DNA of 64,000 nucleotides from contig JAJEKV010000060.1 of NCBI GenBank assembly GCA_021234155.1, forward strand, positions 6,098,323-6,162,322. Direction: 5' to 3'. The position numbers were made by a program, and so were the translations under genes. The notes beneath the pieces were generated by a model that was given only the letters and a program-made list of their open reading frames with translations, was not told the DNA's origin and made no database searches. Source of the DNA: Isoetes taiwanensis. Lineage: Eukaryota; Streptophyta; Lycopodiopsida; Isoetales; Isoetaceae. Shown here piece by piece: positions 11,533 to 21,980 of this stretch (positions are counted from its first letter, which is position 1; every line of letters begins with the position of its first letter).

Positions 11533-12780
11533 ATGCTTTCAAGGCATCCCCTGACAACTAGAGTGCATTGCAACGCAATTTCGACGCTCTCCAGCGACTT
11601 TGGTAAGAGGATTGAAGAGTCCTTGCCAACGGATGTGGATTTCAGGGAAGTATGGGCAAGCCTCTCTAAGGAGGCTAGAACAGATAAAGAGCGGGAGGCC
11701 TTCAAGCATTATAAGAAGGAAGGCAACCTGTTATACCATAAGAACAAGTTGTGCGTACCTGAATCATCAGGTGTAAGGAAGTTGATCCTCCATGACACGC
11801 ACAACAGCCCAATAGCTGGCCATGCGGGATTCATGAAAACATATTTCAAAGCGCAGCAGCCTATTATTGGCCAGGAATGAAGAAGCAAATAGCTCGCTAC
11901 ATCAAGGAATGTCAGCTATGCCAGCAGACGAAGGCAGAGCAGCTTCGAATTCCAGGGGCATTAGAGCCATTAGCAGTGCCAAACGCTAAGTGGGAGGTAA
12001 TCAGCATGGATTTCATCACAGGACTCCCAAGAACAGCGAGAGGCAAGGATGCCTTGATGGTAGTGGTCGACAAGTTGTCAAAGATGGCACATTTTGTGCC
12101 TTGCAGGACCACAGATACAGCTATGGATACAGCAAAGCTCTTCACCAAAGAGATCTTCAGGCTTCATGGCATGCCAAGGGAGATTATCTCCGGCGGAGAT
12201 CCGAAGTTCATGAGTGCCTTTTGGCAAGACCTCTTTGGCGACAATTCAGACCAAGCTATCCATGAGCACGGCGTATCATCCTCGACGGATGGCCGGCGGA
12301 GCTTTAACCAACAGGATCTTAGAAGACATGCTACTTAAACTATGTCCGGAATAAGCAAAGTATGTGGAAGAATTTATTCACTTGGTGGAGTTTGCATACA
12401 ATAGCACCAAGCAGGAATCGTCCCAAATGTCGCCATTTATGATCAATTATGGCTATCGCTGCCTAACTCCGCACAATTTGGCACAACCCCGGTCAAAAGT
12501 AGAAGTTTCGCAGCCAGATGTTGGCCGATATGCCAGCACGTGGAAGAGGTTCGAGGGTATCCGCTAGCAGCAAGAAGTCGACAAAAAGAGCATCGCCGAT
12601 AAGCATCGAACGGTAAGAGAGTTCAAAGTTGGAGATGATGTTTGGCTCAAGATCAAGGTAAAGCAGCGGCTCGAGGATTGGGAATTGCAAGAAGCTTGCT
12701 CCAAGGTGGGCCGGACCCTTCGTAATAATCAAGAGAGTAGGTAATCAATCCTACAAGTTGGATTTGCCAAAGACACCTAA
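11533..12780 (+). pseudogene. pol: Gypsy integrase
   Basis: The HHCC zinc domain spans 11780-11935 (HDTHNSPIAGHAGFMKT, then CQLCQQTK). The two halves are divided by a stop at 11878-11880. The catalytic core follows: MDFITGLP with the first Asp near 12006, and GGDPKFMSAFW with the second Asp near 12196. The third acidic region (about 12270-12330) is disrupted by a frameshift. The C-terminal part (EFIHLVEFAYNSTKQESS near 12370-12423) follows in another frame. Integrase inserts the DNA copy into the genome. Confidence 0.85.
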
Positions 12781-12879
12781 AGATTCATAAGGTCTTCCAC
12801 GCGGAGTTTGTTGAAGAAGCATACTCCAAATCCGCATCGGTCTTGGACACTCCAACGTTGTTGGAAATGACGGAGGAAC

Positions 12880-13025
12880 AAATTTTGAAATAGTCCCGCA
12901 CTGATTCTTGATAAAGCTTTCAAGAAAACGAGGAGATCAGAATTCCTCCAAAGATTTGGTCAAGTGGAAACACTTACCGCTGGAAGACGCCACGGGGTAC
13001 TTAAGAAAGATTTAGTAAAGCAAGT
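12880..13025 (+). pseudogene. Chromodomain-like tail of gypsy integrase
   Basis: LVKWKHLPLEDATGY at about 12957-13001 matches the core of chromodomains at the end of chromovirus integrases, where a [F/Y]LVKWxxLPxEDATWE pattern is typical. These domains target integration to particular chromatin. The usual final Trp-Glu is not visible, and the upstream strand is frameshifted. Confidence 0.65.
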
Positions 13026-13957
13026 ACCCACAATTTATGGAGCAATGGGACGGCAAGGTCATCTCCTAAGAAATCGCCTCGGGCATGTCGATTTGGCGTG
13101 AGTTAATTCTTGTATAGATTAATCTCCACGATGCAACCTATGCTTGGTATGGGTCGCATGCTTGTGTTATCGATGATGAGACCACTACGGTGATCTCTAG
13201 GGCGGGTGTAATGTCAATGTAGGCATGACCGCTGCTTTTAAACGGCGAAAGTGGAAGGTAGATTAGAAAGTCTACTGGTCCCCACTGAAGGAGACGGCCT
13301 CGAGAGAAAAGAGGTCATTAAGGAATGCATTGATAGGGAAAGCACCTTTAGCCCCATATATGCTTTGATAGGAGGAATCCATCCTTCACGCCCCACACGA
13401 GAAGGATATCCTCCACGCCGGGCAACTAGAGGTGTAGGCATGAGCCGCATATAGGCATATAGGCGGCGCCTCCCCGCCATTATGGAAGATTCATCCTCTT
13501 CCTACGCCGGAGATTAGCCATGCATTCATGTAGATAGGTGGGGTGGTCACCATATAACCAAAATTTATTAAATAATTAAAACGGTACTAACGTGAGTGTC
13601 GACCAAGCAGCCCGCAGAGAGCGCCCGAGGGCAAGGAGGTCGAAGCTTTAAGACTTGCAACACAAGTTTTGTTGGAATGTGTTGCAAGGAATGAAGAGTA
13701 CCTCGGACAGTAATTATAGATATGAAATGTTGAAATTTTGTCTAACTTAACATAGTGAATAACTTGTTAATGGTGTTATGAATTGATAAGTATTCCATAA
13801 TATAATGACGTAATAATGTTCTAAAAGTAATTACCTTAGAGTAATCGTGATAAATGTATAAAGATTATATTGTAGGCATCACGTTGATTGCAGGTTGCAG
13901 GTTAGGAAGATCCCAAGGTGGGGAGACCCACGATGTCAGCGGACAAAAGATCATTTC
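13026..13957 (+). other. 3' non-coding internal region of the gypsy element
   Basis: Between the chromodomain-like tail and the purine tract there is about 0.9 kb without recognisable coding sequence. The short open frames near 13240-13480 lie on overlapping strands and show no protein family. Confidence 0.6.
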
Positions 13958-13969
13958 AAGGGGGGAGAA
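13958..13969 (+). promoter_or_regulatory. Polypurine tract
   Basis: AAGGGGGGAGAA lies immediately before the TG that starts the right LTR. This is where plus-strand DNA synthesis is expected to begin. Confidence 0.85.
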
Positions 13970-15527
13970 TGTGACGTTCCGGCCACAAGATAACGGTCCC
14001 GTGACGATATCGCGACCGCCTCCACACGCATACACGCCACTCCGACCGACGTGTACGCCAACGGATAGCCAGGTAAGTAGCCCTAGGGGGCAACTTACTA
14101 GGAGTGTTCATATATTATTAATGTGCACATGTGCACATTAATGAGGGCACACCTTTCCATGTTGGCATATTTTGCCACCTAGCCACTAAAGGCAAGTGGG
14201 GCCTTTCCAATTATCCCACATGCCAAATTGGGTAATTGGAAACCCTAGCCTAAACCCCCATGTCTATTTAGGGTAGGAAAACCCTAGCTTGCTAGTTTTC
14301 GTCCTTAGGGTTTTAGAGCTCAGTTTTGGCTGCCCCAGGAGCCAAAACCGCCTCCCAGACGCTGCCCAAGCGAATTGCGCCATCAGTTTCCCTGAATTCG
14401 ATCAGCCAGGATGATGGTTGAACTCAGTCGAGGAGCCACTCAAGGATCAGGTATTTGGTCAATTTAATAGCTTAAACCGTCTTCTAATCATAGAATCAGT
14501 AGGGTTAGACTATTAAATTGCCCATAGCAGCTATCTAGATCTTAGATCTCGGACACTAACTAAAGAACCTAACTCTATGATTAGATCTAGTTCTTTAGCT
14601 CTTCTGTGATGTATTTGGGTGATGTATTTCTGTGGACTCCTTGTATTGGGAAGGGGGGTAGAGGCCCTAAAGCTTGTAGTTGATGCTCCTAGAGTAGCCT
14701 CTCCAGCACACTGTAGATTCGGCCTGTGTACAAGAGCCACACCGGGTTGTGGGTGGAGGGGCCGACCGGGCTAAGAAGGAGGTTCATGTTCTCGACTCCC
14801 AACGATCCCCCGGGTGTGTAAAGCCTACCGGGATCATTGTGACTAGGTCTAATGGCTTACCACCGAAAGCGCGGGTAAGGCATGGGCTCCGACACCCGTG
14901 AAGTGGTGTACACTTTCCGCTGGGTTCACCGAATACGGGCAAAGGGGCCCTCTAGTCACCTTGAGTCAGCATGTAGATCTCCGAGGGAGTGATCCCACCT
15001 TCCCCCCATCGAACCGGGAGGATGAGACCCGTGAATAGCCCCTTTGGCTATGCATCCCGGGCTACACAGTCCCAACACTTTTCAGCCTACTACCGCAAAG
15101 TGTGCATGTGAGGGGCGGATGGAGTGGACAACCCTATGCCATGTTCTTATGCCAGCCAATTCCATTGCCATGAATTCCCGCCTCGCACTCGGTCTGAGAC
15201 CCAAGCCGCCGGGCCCCCTTGAGTCTGAGCCTTGGGTAGGATCCCCTATGTGATGTGCTGATCTTTGTCCATGCAGATATGAGGAGGACCATCCTTCGAG
15301 ATGGTCGCAGGATGTTGATATATGTGCTACTGACATGTATGTTTACGCTTCCGCAGCTAGGTAGGCCCTGAGGGAGACGGGGTAGAATGACACCTTCACT
15401 CTCCCCACCGGGACTCGTTACGGGTGCAAAGGATATGTGGAGGGCCCTCAGACGCATGGAGCTGGTGTGGGGAAGAACTCCTCTTTGTATACGGTGAGTG
15501 CAATCAGATAATGAGTAGGGGACGCCA
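13970..15527 (+). repeat. Right LTR of gypsy element
   Basis: A direct repeat of 2362-3929, with the same 26-base palindrome at 14117-14142 and the same GGGGACGCCA end. It differs by scattered indels in C/G-rich words and a few substitutions. Confidence 0.92.
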
Positions 15528-15530
15528 TGC

Positions 15531-15745
15531 CCATAAATTAAAGTGGAGTCAAAAATCATAAATTAAAGCGCCTTTTTGCAAAGTCCGCCGGTTTAGATAC
15601 CATGCTTTGAGCGGTTTAGATACCATGCTTTTTGCAAAGTCCGCCGGTTTAGATACCATGCTTTGAGAAAATTAAAGCGCCTTTTTGCAAAGTCTGCCGG
15701 TTTAGATACCATAAGTCCGCCGGTTTAGATACCATGCTTTGAGAG
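15531..15745. repeat. Short tandem repeat array flanking the gypsy element
   Basis: GGTTTAGATACCATGCTTT occurs four times, with related truncated copies, mixed with AAATTAAAGCGCCTTTTTG and GCAAAGTCCGCC. The AAATTAAAGCG part is also present at 2305-2350 on the other side of the element, so the element landed within this array. Confidence 0.85.
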
Positions 15746-15769
15746 TTTCTTATCAGGCTCAAAGGGAAA

Positions 15770-16468
15770 AGCTCTAATAGCCCATCTTCCAACTCCTTTC
15801 CCCTCCAAAAGAATTCCGACAATAACCGGAATTGAGCTCCCCACCCATAGGGTTGAACCCCCCCAAACCCCCCATGCTAACCACTAAGGGCAGGCACTCT
15901 TTATACTTTCCTTCTAATCTTTGAATCCCTATATACTTCTTGTACGCTTTTAGTTTTCTGGATCTTGCAGACTCCAATCAACAATGGCCACTTCTGTAGC
16001 CCCTTGCCTAGGCCACCATTTGGAGGGAGACATTCCCTAGCCCCAGTTCCAGCCCCAGCTCACCTGGGAGAACCATGGGGAGGGACCACCGCGAAAACGA
16101 CCCCGATCGGATAACAAGGATAAAGGAGAAACCTCTTCCATGAGGAAGGAGGCCCTGGCGAAGGCCCAATCTATGAGATCGACCCGGGAAATGGATGAAG
16201 GCTGCTCAAGCCCGACAATGCACCAAACGCAGACGCAGATGAGGGAAATGAAACAAATGGAGGAACGAATTGAGAGCAACAGAACCCGGATTGCAGGACT
16301 GGCAGAAGAGATACAATCTTCAGCATCCCATGTGCTCAAAAGACAATTGGCATCGGAGAGGCAATGGATTGCAGAGATGGGGACCCGCATGCAGTAGTTA
16401 GAAGACGGGCTTCGCTTGGCACACTCTGAGAGGCAACGGGATAAGCAGGGCCTTGCTGACTACAAAAA
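15770..16468 (+). pseudogene. Gag-like coiled-coil segment
   Basis: After TATACTT-like sequence near 15903 there is an ATG at 15984 (MATSVAPCLGHH), resembling the start of leader unit 2 (MATSD at 6587). Following a stop, an open frame at 16140-16394 encodes a charged helical stretch (KQMEERIESNRTRIAGL) typical of coiled coils. A TAG at 16395-16397 interrupts it, and the frame continues in register as LEDGLRLAHSERQRDKQ into the gene exon that follows. It is probably a 5' fragment of another retroelement. Confidence 0.5.
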
Positions 16469-16760
16469 TGAATTCAAAATAAAGGGTGGTTCCTACAAAA
16501 ATGCCCATCTCTACCGCCTCAAAGTCAACGAGTTTACCTTGCCCTATGACTGCAATGCGCTTGCAATACCCAACCCTGGTTCTCTAACCATCCCTCTCGG
16601 TGTCAAGGATGAAAAGGCATTTGCCCAAGTTGCTCCGTTTGTGTATAATGCATAGAAGAATGCAGTAGAGTGTAGAGAAAACTGTCCTGATCACCACGAG
16701 CACTTGCTTCATATTTATATGCAACAATAATATTCAATAATTTTATATGTCTTTGTGTTA
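16469..16760 (+). pseudogene. Partial Ole e 1-like gene: exon 2 and downstream flank
   Basis: From 16469 the sequence matches exon 2 of the intact gene at 39411-39661 and keeps the reading frame (EFKIKGGSYKNAHLYRLKV) to the stop at 16653-16655. The first about 60 bases of exon 2, the intron and exon 1 are missing. They are replaced by the gag-like segment, which reads in frame into the exon. Homology to the downstream flank continues to about 16760 and then stops abruptly. The result is a chimeric open frame, 16398-16655, with no obvious signal peptide. Confidence 0.85.
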
Positions 16761-17052
16761 TCAATCAATCTTGTTAATTTGGGATTTTCCGATTTGGCTA
16801 AAAAGGTTTTTGGAATTTTTCTTAGCCCCATTTCCTAAGATTTTAAAGGGTTTAGTGGTCGGAAGAAAATTCTGATTATCTAAAAATCGAAAAGAAATAA
16901 TTTGTGGTTTTAGAGTTTCATTCCTTTTTCGATTTAGGTTAAGGTTTCTAGGTGAAAAATAATTTTCGAGATTAGATATTCTAACGTACTGTAAGTAGTC
17001 CTTATTTTTCACTGCGGAGGCCTGGAACACGGTCCAAGCCAGGAAGAAAAAG
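16761..17052. other. AT-rich spacer
   Basis: No gene is recognised. Purine-rich transcript-like sequence (AGGAAGAAAAAG) leads directly into the ATG at 17053. Confidence 0.4.
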
Positions 17053-17211
17053 ATGGCCATGCCAGCGGCATCTCTTGCTAGCTCAATCGGCCCTACTTCC
17101 TCTTGTTACAGCACGACAGCACCTTTGCCTGCTTTGGCCAGATGGGGATCCTCTGCAAATTGTAAAAGATCGAGAATTGCAAGGTCTATCATATCTCTTG
17201 GTGTAGCATGA
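17053..17211 (+). pseudogene. Possible first exon with plastid transit-peptide-like sequence
   Basis: A 52-codon frame opens MAMPAASLASSIGPTSSCYS and is rich in Ser, Ala and Thr, then Arg/Lys (CKRSRIARS), with almost no acidic residues. This is the composition of chloroplast transit peptides. A TGA ends the frame at 17209-17211; a GT-type donor (CCAGGTAAGG) lies about 25 bases later, so a one-base error could join the frame to an exon end. No mature domain is identified downstream, and the gene is unknown. Short exon-like pieces with GT donors occur near 17460-17510, but I cannot link them. Confidence 0.3.
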
Positions 17212-18067
17212 TTATTTCCAGTGTTCATGCGCCAGGTAAGGAAACGATTTTGTTTTTTTAACTATGGTTCTATTCCTTAGGGGATTCATATTTTTTCTGG
17301 CCTGGCATATTAGGCAGGATATGTTTTGAAGGAGCTTATTTCTTTGTAAGTGTAGTTTACTATTTTCATAGAGATCGGATGCTCTTTCTTACAATTTATA
17401 AGCAGTTGATGTGTACGAACCTCTACCCATCATGTGCCTCCTCTTTCTAGGTTCTCTCTCTCTTCAAGTAACGACAAGAGACTGATATGCAATTCTCTGA
17501 AATGCTTGGTGAGTACAAAAATCCCTAGATATGTGCTCTTTCATCCATCCGCTCTATTTCAATATGTGCTCTTTGCATGTCTCTGTCCTCGGTAAGAACC
17601 GAATCAATTTGCTCTTTGAAGTAGGCCCATTTCTTCTTTATTCATATTGTTGTTTTATTATTTTTGAAAGGGATTAGAAGGACCATTGTCAAGGGGAATA
17701 TTATAACAAGATCTATCTTTTTGCAATCTGTATTGGAACCTACCTGCCTTTGAAAGCCATTGCTGCAGCAAAATCAACTGTGAACCATGATGAGAGGCGC
17801 AACATAATTGTTAGCCTATTTGAAAATTGTTGTAATATCGTGTTGTCTGAAGTAAGCAGTCTGATTGGGAACAAACCCTAAACTTGTGGTGATAAACTGA
17901 GTCTTTGTTGCTATTTGCAGAAAAGAGTGGTCACACTCTATTGTATGTGCAAAATTTTACAGTAGCTAGGCTTTATGTCTTAGAATTGAAACTTATGGAT
18001 GCATATACATTGCGTTTTCTATCAAACTTTCTTTATGTATCTTTGGAGCCATTCACAGCGCAAATGG
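17212..18067. other. Intron-like or intergenic sequence
   Basis: T-rich, with several GTAAGG/GTGAGT-type donors but no recognisable protein. It may be the remains of the gene starting at 17053. Confidence 0.3.
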
Positions 18068-18945
18068 GTATCTTTTTTTTTTTTTGAAGGACGTCAAGCT
18101 TTATTCACAAACTAGAAACCAGAGCAACATAAATGCAAAGACAGGATTATAACCCCAGTGGACAAACCGATCCAACCGAGCACAACCACCGCCCTATGCA
18201 AAAGAATGAATCAAGGTAAGTATGCCGGATCGGACTTTCTTCTCTTGATCAAGAGAAGAACAATTGTAAGCCATAACAATTTTATCTTGCGCCCGAATCA
18301 AGAACAACCTCATCTGCGGCAGATCTATGCCCTTAAAGATAAACAACCTCCTTCTCTTCCGTTTGACCATAAAAGCCAGGTAGCATGCGAGATGAAAAGC
18401 TTCGTTTCCGTTGTTTGGGCCAAGCATCGGGATAGATAGCAAGCAAAATTTGCCGGGCTAGATCGAGACGTGCCAAAAGGGTCAACAACCAAGACCATGC
18501 CTCGCCAAAGCCTCTCACACAAGAAAAACAATGCTCAATACTCTCAACCCTTTCTTTGGCATAAAGGGGCGAGCTCAAAATCGATTATCCATTTTATGGA
18601 CTAACACTTTGACTCGAGGCATCTATGGATCACTTGCCACCACAAAACTACTACTTTGGGGTGAAGCAGCTTATCCCATACCCATATCCAAACACTTTTC
18701 CATTGTGGCTGAGGGACCTGAAGATGCCATCTATTAGATGGAGGCAGGATTTCAGAATGCACAAGCAATTTATACACAGAAGACACAAACCGCCCTGGCT
18801 GGATATCCTGATGGCAACCCCATATGACTACCTCAATCTGTGGACCAGAATCCTGTGGCAACAATGCAGCAATATGATTCCAGATTACTCTGTCCCATCT
18901 GTACAACAATCTTGAGCCTTCTACAGTTTCTTTATACACAAGGCA
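18068..18945 (-). mobile_element. 5'-truncated L1-like LINE fragment
   Basis: On the minus strand a poly(A) (T run at 18070-18084) ends a frame with features of the plant L1 ORF2 C-terminus: WVWDKLLHPKVVVLWWQVIH near 18620-18680, then a cysteine-containing segment (ESIEHCFSCVRGF) and a basic end (KRKRRRLFIFKGID). The pieces lie in several frames with stops, so it is a dead copy. Reverse transcriptase proper is absent. Confidence 0.7.
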
Positions 18946-18949
18946 ATCT

Positions 18950-19340
18950 TCTTGGTACATTTTGTTACAGTTGTTTTGCAATTGCATTGTAGATAATGGA
19001 ATCACATGCCTGGTAAATTTGTTGGAGTTTTGCAATTGCATTGTACATAATGGAACCACATGCTAAACACATGGTAGGGATTCTTGGCAATTCAATTGCT
19101 GGAGCCTGAACCCTCTATTTGATGGACACAGATCATTACGATGCAGTGCTATGTAGTTTGGATATTCTTAATGCACAGTTCACTCCTATTTGAAGATTTG
19201 ATTCGTTTTATTGGTAAGCTGTATCTTCTATGTACATTTGTGCAGTTGTTTTGTAGTTGCACTTAGATAATGGAACTACAAGCTTGGTACATTTGTTTCA
19301 GTTGCTTTGCAATTCCATTGCCTCTGGTCTTACCTCTATT
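18950..19340 (+). repeat. Degenerate tandem repeat of about 60 bases
   Basis: At least four copies of a unit containing CAGTTGTTTTGCAATTGC and ATAATGGAAYCACATGC lie near 18955, 19015, 19230 and 19290, with substitutions. It starts within the 5' boundary of the L1 fragment. Confidence 0.7.
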
Positions 19341-19460
19341 GTTCAGCTAACATGAGCGTGACGGTATGTCTTCCCATCTTTCAGTCATCATTTTAGATGC
19401 CACGTAACATGTACAAACAAATTAAATCGTCATTAAATTTATTCCAGTTGCTTTGCAATT

Positions 19461-19655
19461 TCCCTCAGTGTTCTTTCCATTTCTCTAGCTTCTAATCTTT
19501 GCTTTGGAGTTTCTGATGCATGGTATATTTGGTACAAACTGTGATGGATAACTTGGATGATGCTCCCTCAGTCTTCTTTCCATTTTTCTAGCTTTTAGTC
19601 TTTGTGTAGAGTTTCCGATCCCTGGTAATTTGGTGCAGACTGTAATTAATAGCAC
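19461..19655 (+). repeat. Two-copy tandem duplication of about 105 bases
   Basis: CCCTCAGTSTTCTTTCCATT begins each copy (about 19463 and 19567), and both continue through CTAGCTTYTARTCTTTG and a GGTAYATTTGGTRCAAACTG-like end. The copies differ by about 15 percent by eye. Confidence 0.75.
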
Positions 19656-21204
19656 CTTCATCTTCAACTTTGTATTCTGAATCTAAAGTGTTGTTTATAG
19701 TATAAAGCCAAGTCATAAGAGTCACGATTGGATTTTCACTGTGGGTCTAAAAGATATGTTTGCATATGATTGAGTTATCTATAAAGTTTAAGGTTTATTG
19801 AGTTTGTTGAGATAAAAGGTTATTGAGTTTGTTTGTACTTTAGACTCCAAGAGTTTATTTCATGCATTGGTTAGCCCCAAGCTGCATCTTGGCAATGCAA
19901 GATGCCCTGCATAATTAACCTATTCTGGTCATGCCATCTGCAATGGATCAAGTGGAAGAAACGCATCCCCGTTTTATTGGCACGTATTGGAGAGTAGTTA
20001 GCTCGCCTTAATGCTGTGAAACCGCCAAATCAGATGATATATACCTATTTCCAGACCCAATTTGTAATGACTATAACTCTGTTGGATATTCCCTTTTTAT
20101 CAAAAAAGAAAACTATTGTTGTGAAGCCTGACCGTGTTACAATTGGAAATGGTTTGTTTTGGTTGTCTGTATATGAAGCTTGCAAAGAAATTAAAGAAAA
20201 ATATTTCAGCTATGGAGAACTTCAGAAGAATATATGTGCCTCCAGAGGCCAGGATATTTGACATAAGGGAGAATCTGAGAGTGAACGCACTCTTTAAACA
20301 TATTCAATAAGACTTGGTTTCTTTTATTGGTTAATGTTTATCTGCATGTTAATAAGACATGTTTATCTGCATATTCAATAAGACATGTTTATCTGCATCT
20401 TAATAACAATGAACCATTTCTGGTCAATATCTTCTGTTAGGAACAAGAAAATTTTATATTTCTAAAATAGAGCCAAGATTGCTCATTTGCAAGGGATGAA
20501 CAATTTCGTAAGAGCAAGAGATGGCCAGTCATACATTCCAATTTTGTCTTCGAACTGTGCAAATAGAAAGATGTTGGATGTCTAAGCACAAAGCGGATGT
20601 GGATGCTTAGATTTCATTGACCAGGAACAGATTTTGTACATGCATATTGTCTGCAACAAATTTCTTTTAACAAAAAAACAGGGAGCAATAGACAGTGCAC
20701 CAGAATCAATAATATAACCACATGACAGAATCAAATATATTACCACATGACCTCAACTTAAGGGCTAAAGTCCTACCATAGAGGAGAGGTGCAAGACATA
20801 TATACAAAACTCTGAAAATGCAAGATATGGATCAGGGCATGGAACACATAGTTCTGGATCATTTAGGAGAGATAACATCAGCTTCTTATACCGCTTGTCA
20901 CATTTGATAATAAACACTCATAAATTGCTTGATCAATGGGGATAGAAACACAAATACGTGGAGCATTAAATATAGAATGAGAAACCTCCAATATCAATTT
21001 AATAGTCACTCTTAATCATAACGAAATTATATTGAAATTCTTACCTCAACCTGTCTCTAACACACTAGGCTCATTATATTTTGACCAAATCAACATTAGA
21101 CTTAAGGAAAAAAAATCACATTTCTAAATATCTGAATCCTCCTTGATTTGAATAAAGCTAAAAGTAGTTCTATCCAAACTAATCTACAAGTCTAACCAGT
21201 AATC
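19656..21204. other. Non-coding stretch with one unidentified 81-codon ORF
   Basis: The open frame at 20016-20261 (plus) reads through IVVKPDRVTIGNGLFWLSVY and KEIKEKYFSYGELQ, which looks protein-like, but I do not recognise it and no start context or partner exon is clear. A short tandem of ACATGTTTATCTGCAT occurs three times at 20335-20400. Nothing else is seen. Confidence 0.35.
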
Positions 21205-21980
21205 TTTAAAGATTGTAAAGGAAGATCCTATTTCAAAGCAATAAATACTTTTGAAACACTGAACTAAATTTATAATCTATTGGCGGCTTCTCAAACAAGA
21301 AAGTAAAGGAAGATCCTATTTCAAAACAATAAATATTTTTGAAACACGAAATTTTAACCATCTTAAAATTTCGCCCTATTTCAGCTAAATTTTAAAACGC
21401 AAAATTTCACGTTGACGTCGTGGCGGCGTTTTTGGGCGGCGCCGCCTGCTCGCTCTGTTTCTGCCCTAGCTGATTTGAAGCTCTGAAACGATCTGAAGCA
21501 ATGAGGCTAGCAGCTCTGATGCCGATCTAAAGGGTCGGATGCTAATCTCAAGACAGATCCGGCGGCCCTAGACAGAACCGAGCTGAAGATCATCCGATTT
21601 TCTGATGATCAAGATTGAATATGGTTTGCTTTTCTCATTTTTTTTCCTCCAGTGCGTGTTTTTGGTTGAATCAGAGGTCTTTTTTCCGTTCTGATCATAG
21701 ATCCTCAAGAACAAGCTATTTTTCTGATTTGTTTCTTCAGTGCATAAATTTGGATGAACCAGAGGCGTTTTTTTTCCTTCAGTGCATAAATCTGGATGAA
21801 CCAAAGGTGTTTTTTCCAGGCCTGAACCAGAGATCCTCAAGAACGGGCTAAAATTTTAAGATAGTTAAAATTTCGTTGGAGAATTTCAATCGCCATGAAA
21901 TTTCTCGTGGAAATTTCAAGGCGATTGAAATTACTCCTTCCTGAACTAAATTTGTAATCAATTGGCGGCTTCTTAAACCA
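21205..21980 (+). repeat. Tandem duplication split by a terminal-inverted-repeat insertion
   Basis: A unit running from TAAAGGAAGATCCTATTTCA through TGAACTAAATTTATAATC to GGCGGCTTCTCAAAC occurs at about 21215-21302. It occurs again from 21303, but broken after TTTTGAAACAC (about 21351) and resumed at about 21943 (TGAACTAAATTTGTAATC). The interrupting about 590 bases begin GAAATTTTAACCATCTTAAA and carry its inverted counterpart near 21848-21875. They also contain about three copies of a repeat with CAGTGCATAAATYTGGATGA and a terminal hairpin at 21877-21937 (stem GAATTTCAATCGCC). Confidence 0.75.

Larger units (their letters stand above)
2362..15527 (+). mobile_element. Ty3/gypsy LTR retrotransposon, chromovirus type, with a long leader
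   Basis: A 13.2 kb element bounded by two direct LTRs (2362-3929 and 13970-15527), with a primer-binding site after the left LTR and a purine tract before the right LTR. Coding order is gag with a CCHC knuckle, aspartic protease, reverse transcriptase, RNase H, integrase, then a chromodomain-like tail, which is the Ty3/gypsy chromovirus order. Nearly every domain is split by frameshifts or stops, so it looks non-autonomous as read. Unusually, about 4.4 kb of extra sequence lies between the left LTR and gag. No clean 5-bp target duplication is visible, perhaps because the insertion site is itself repetitive. The two LTRs are closely similar, so the insertion is fairly recent. Confidence 0.9.

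Noticed and set aside
15533-15745. Possible CRISPR-like array
   Set aside because: Repeats are adjacent without unique spacers of constant length, and the setting is a plant nuclear genome; it is a simple tandem array.
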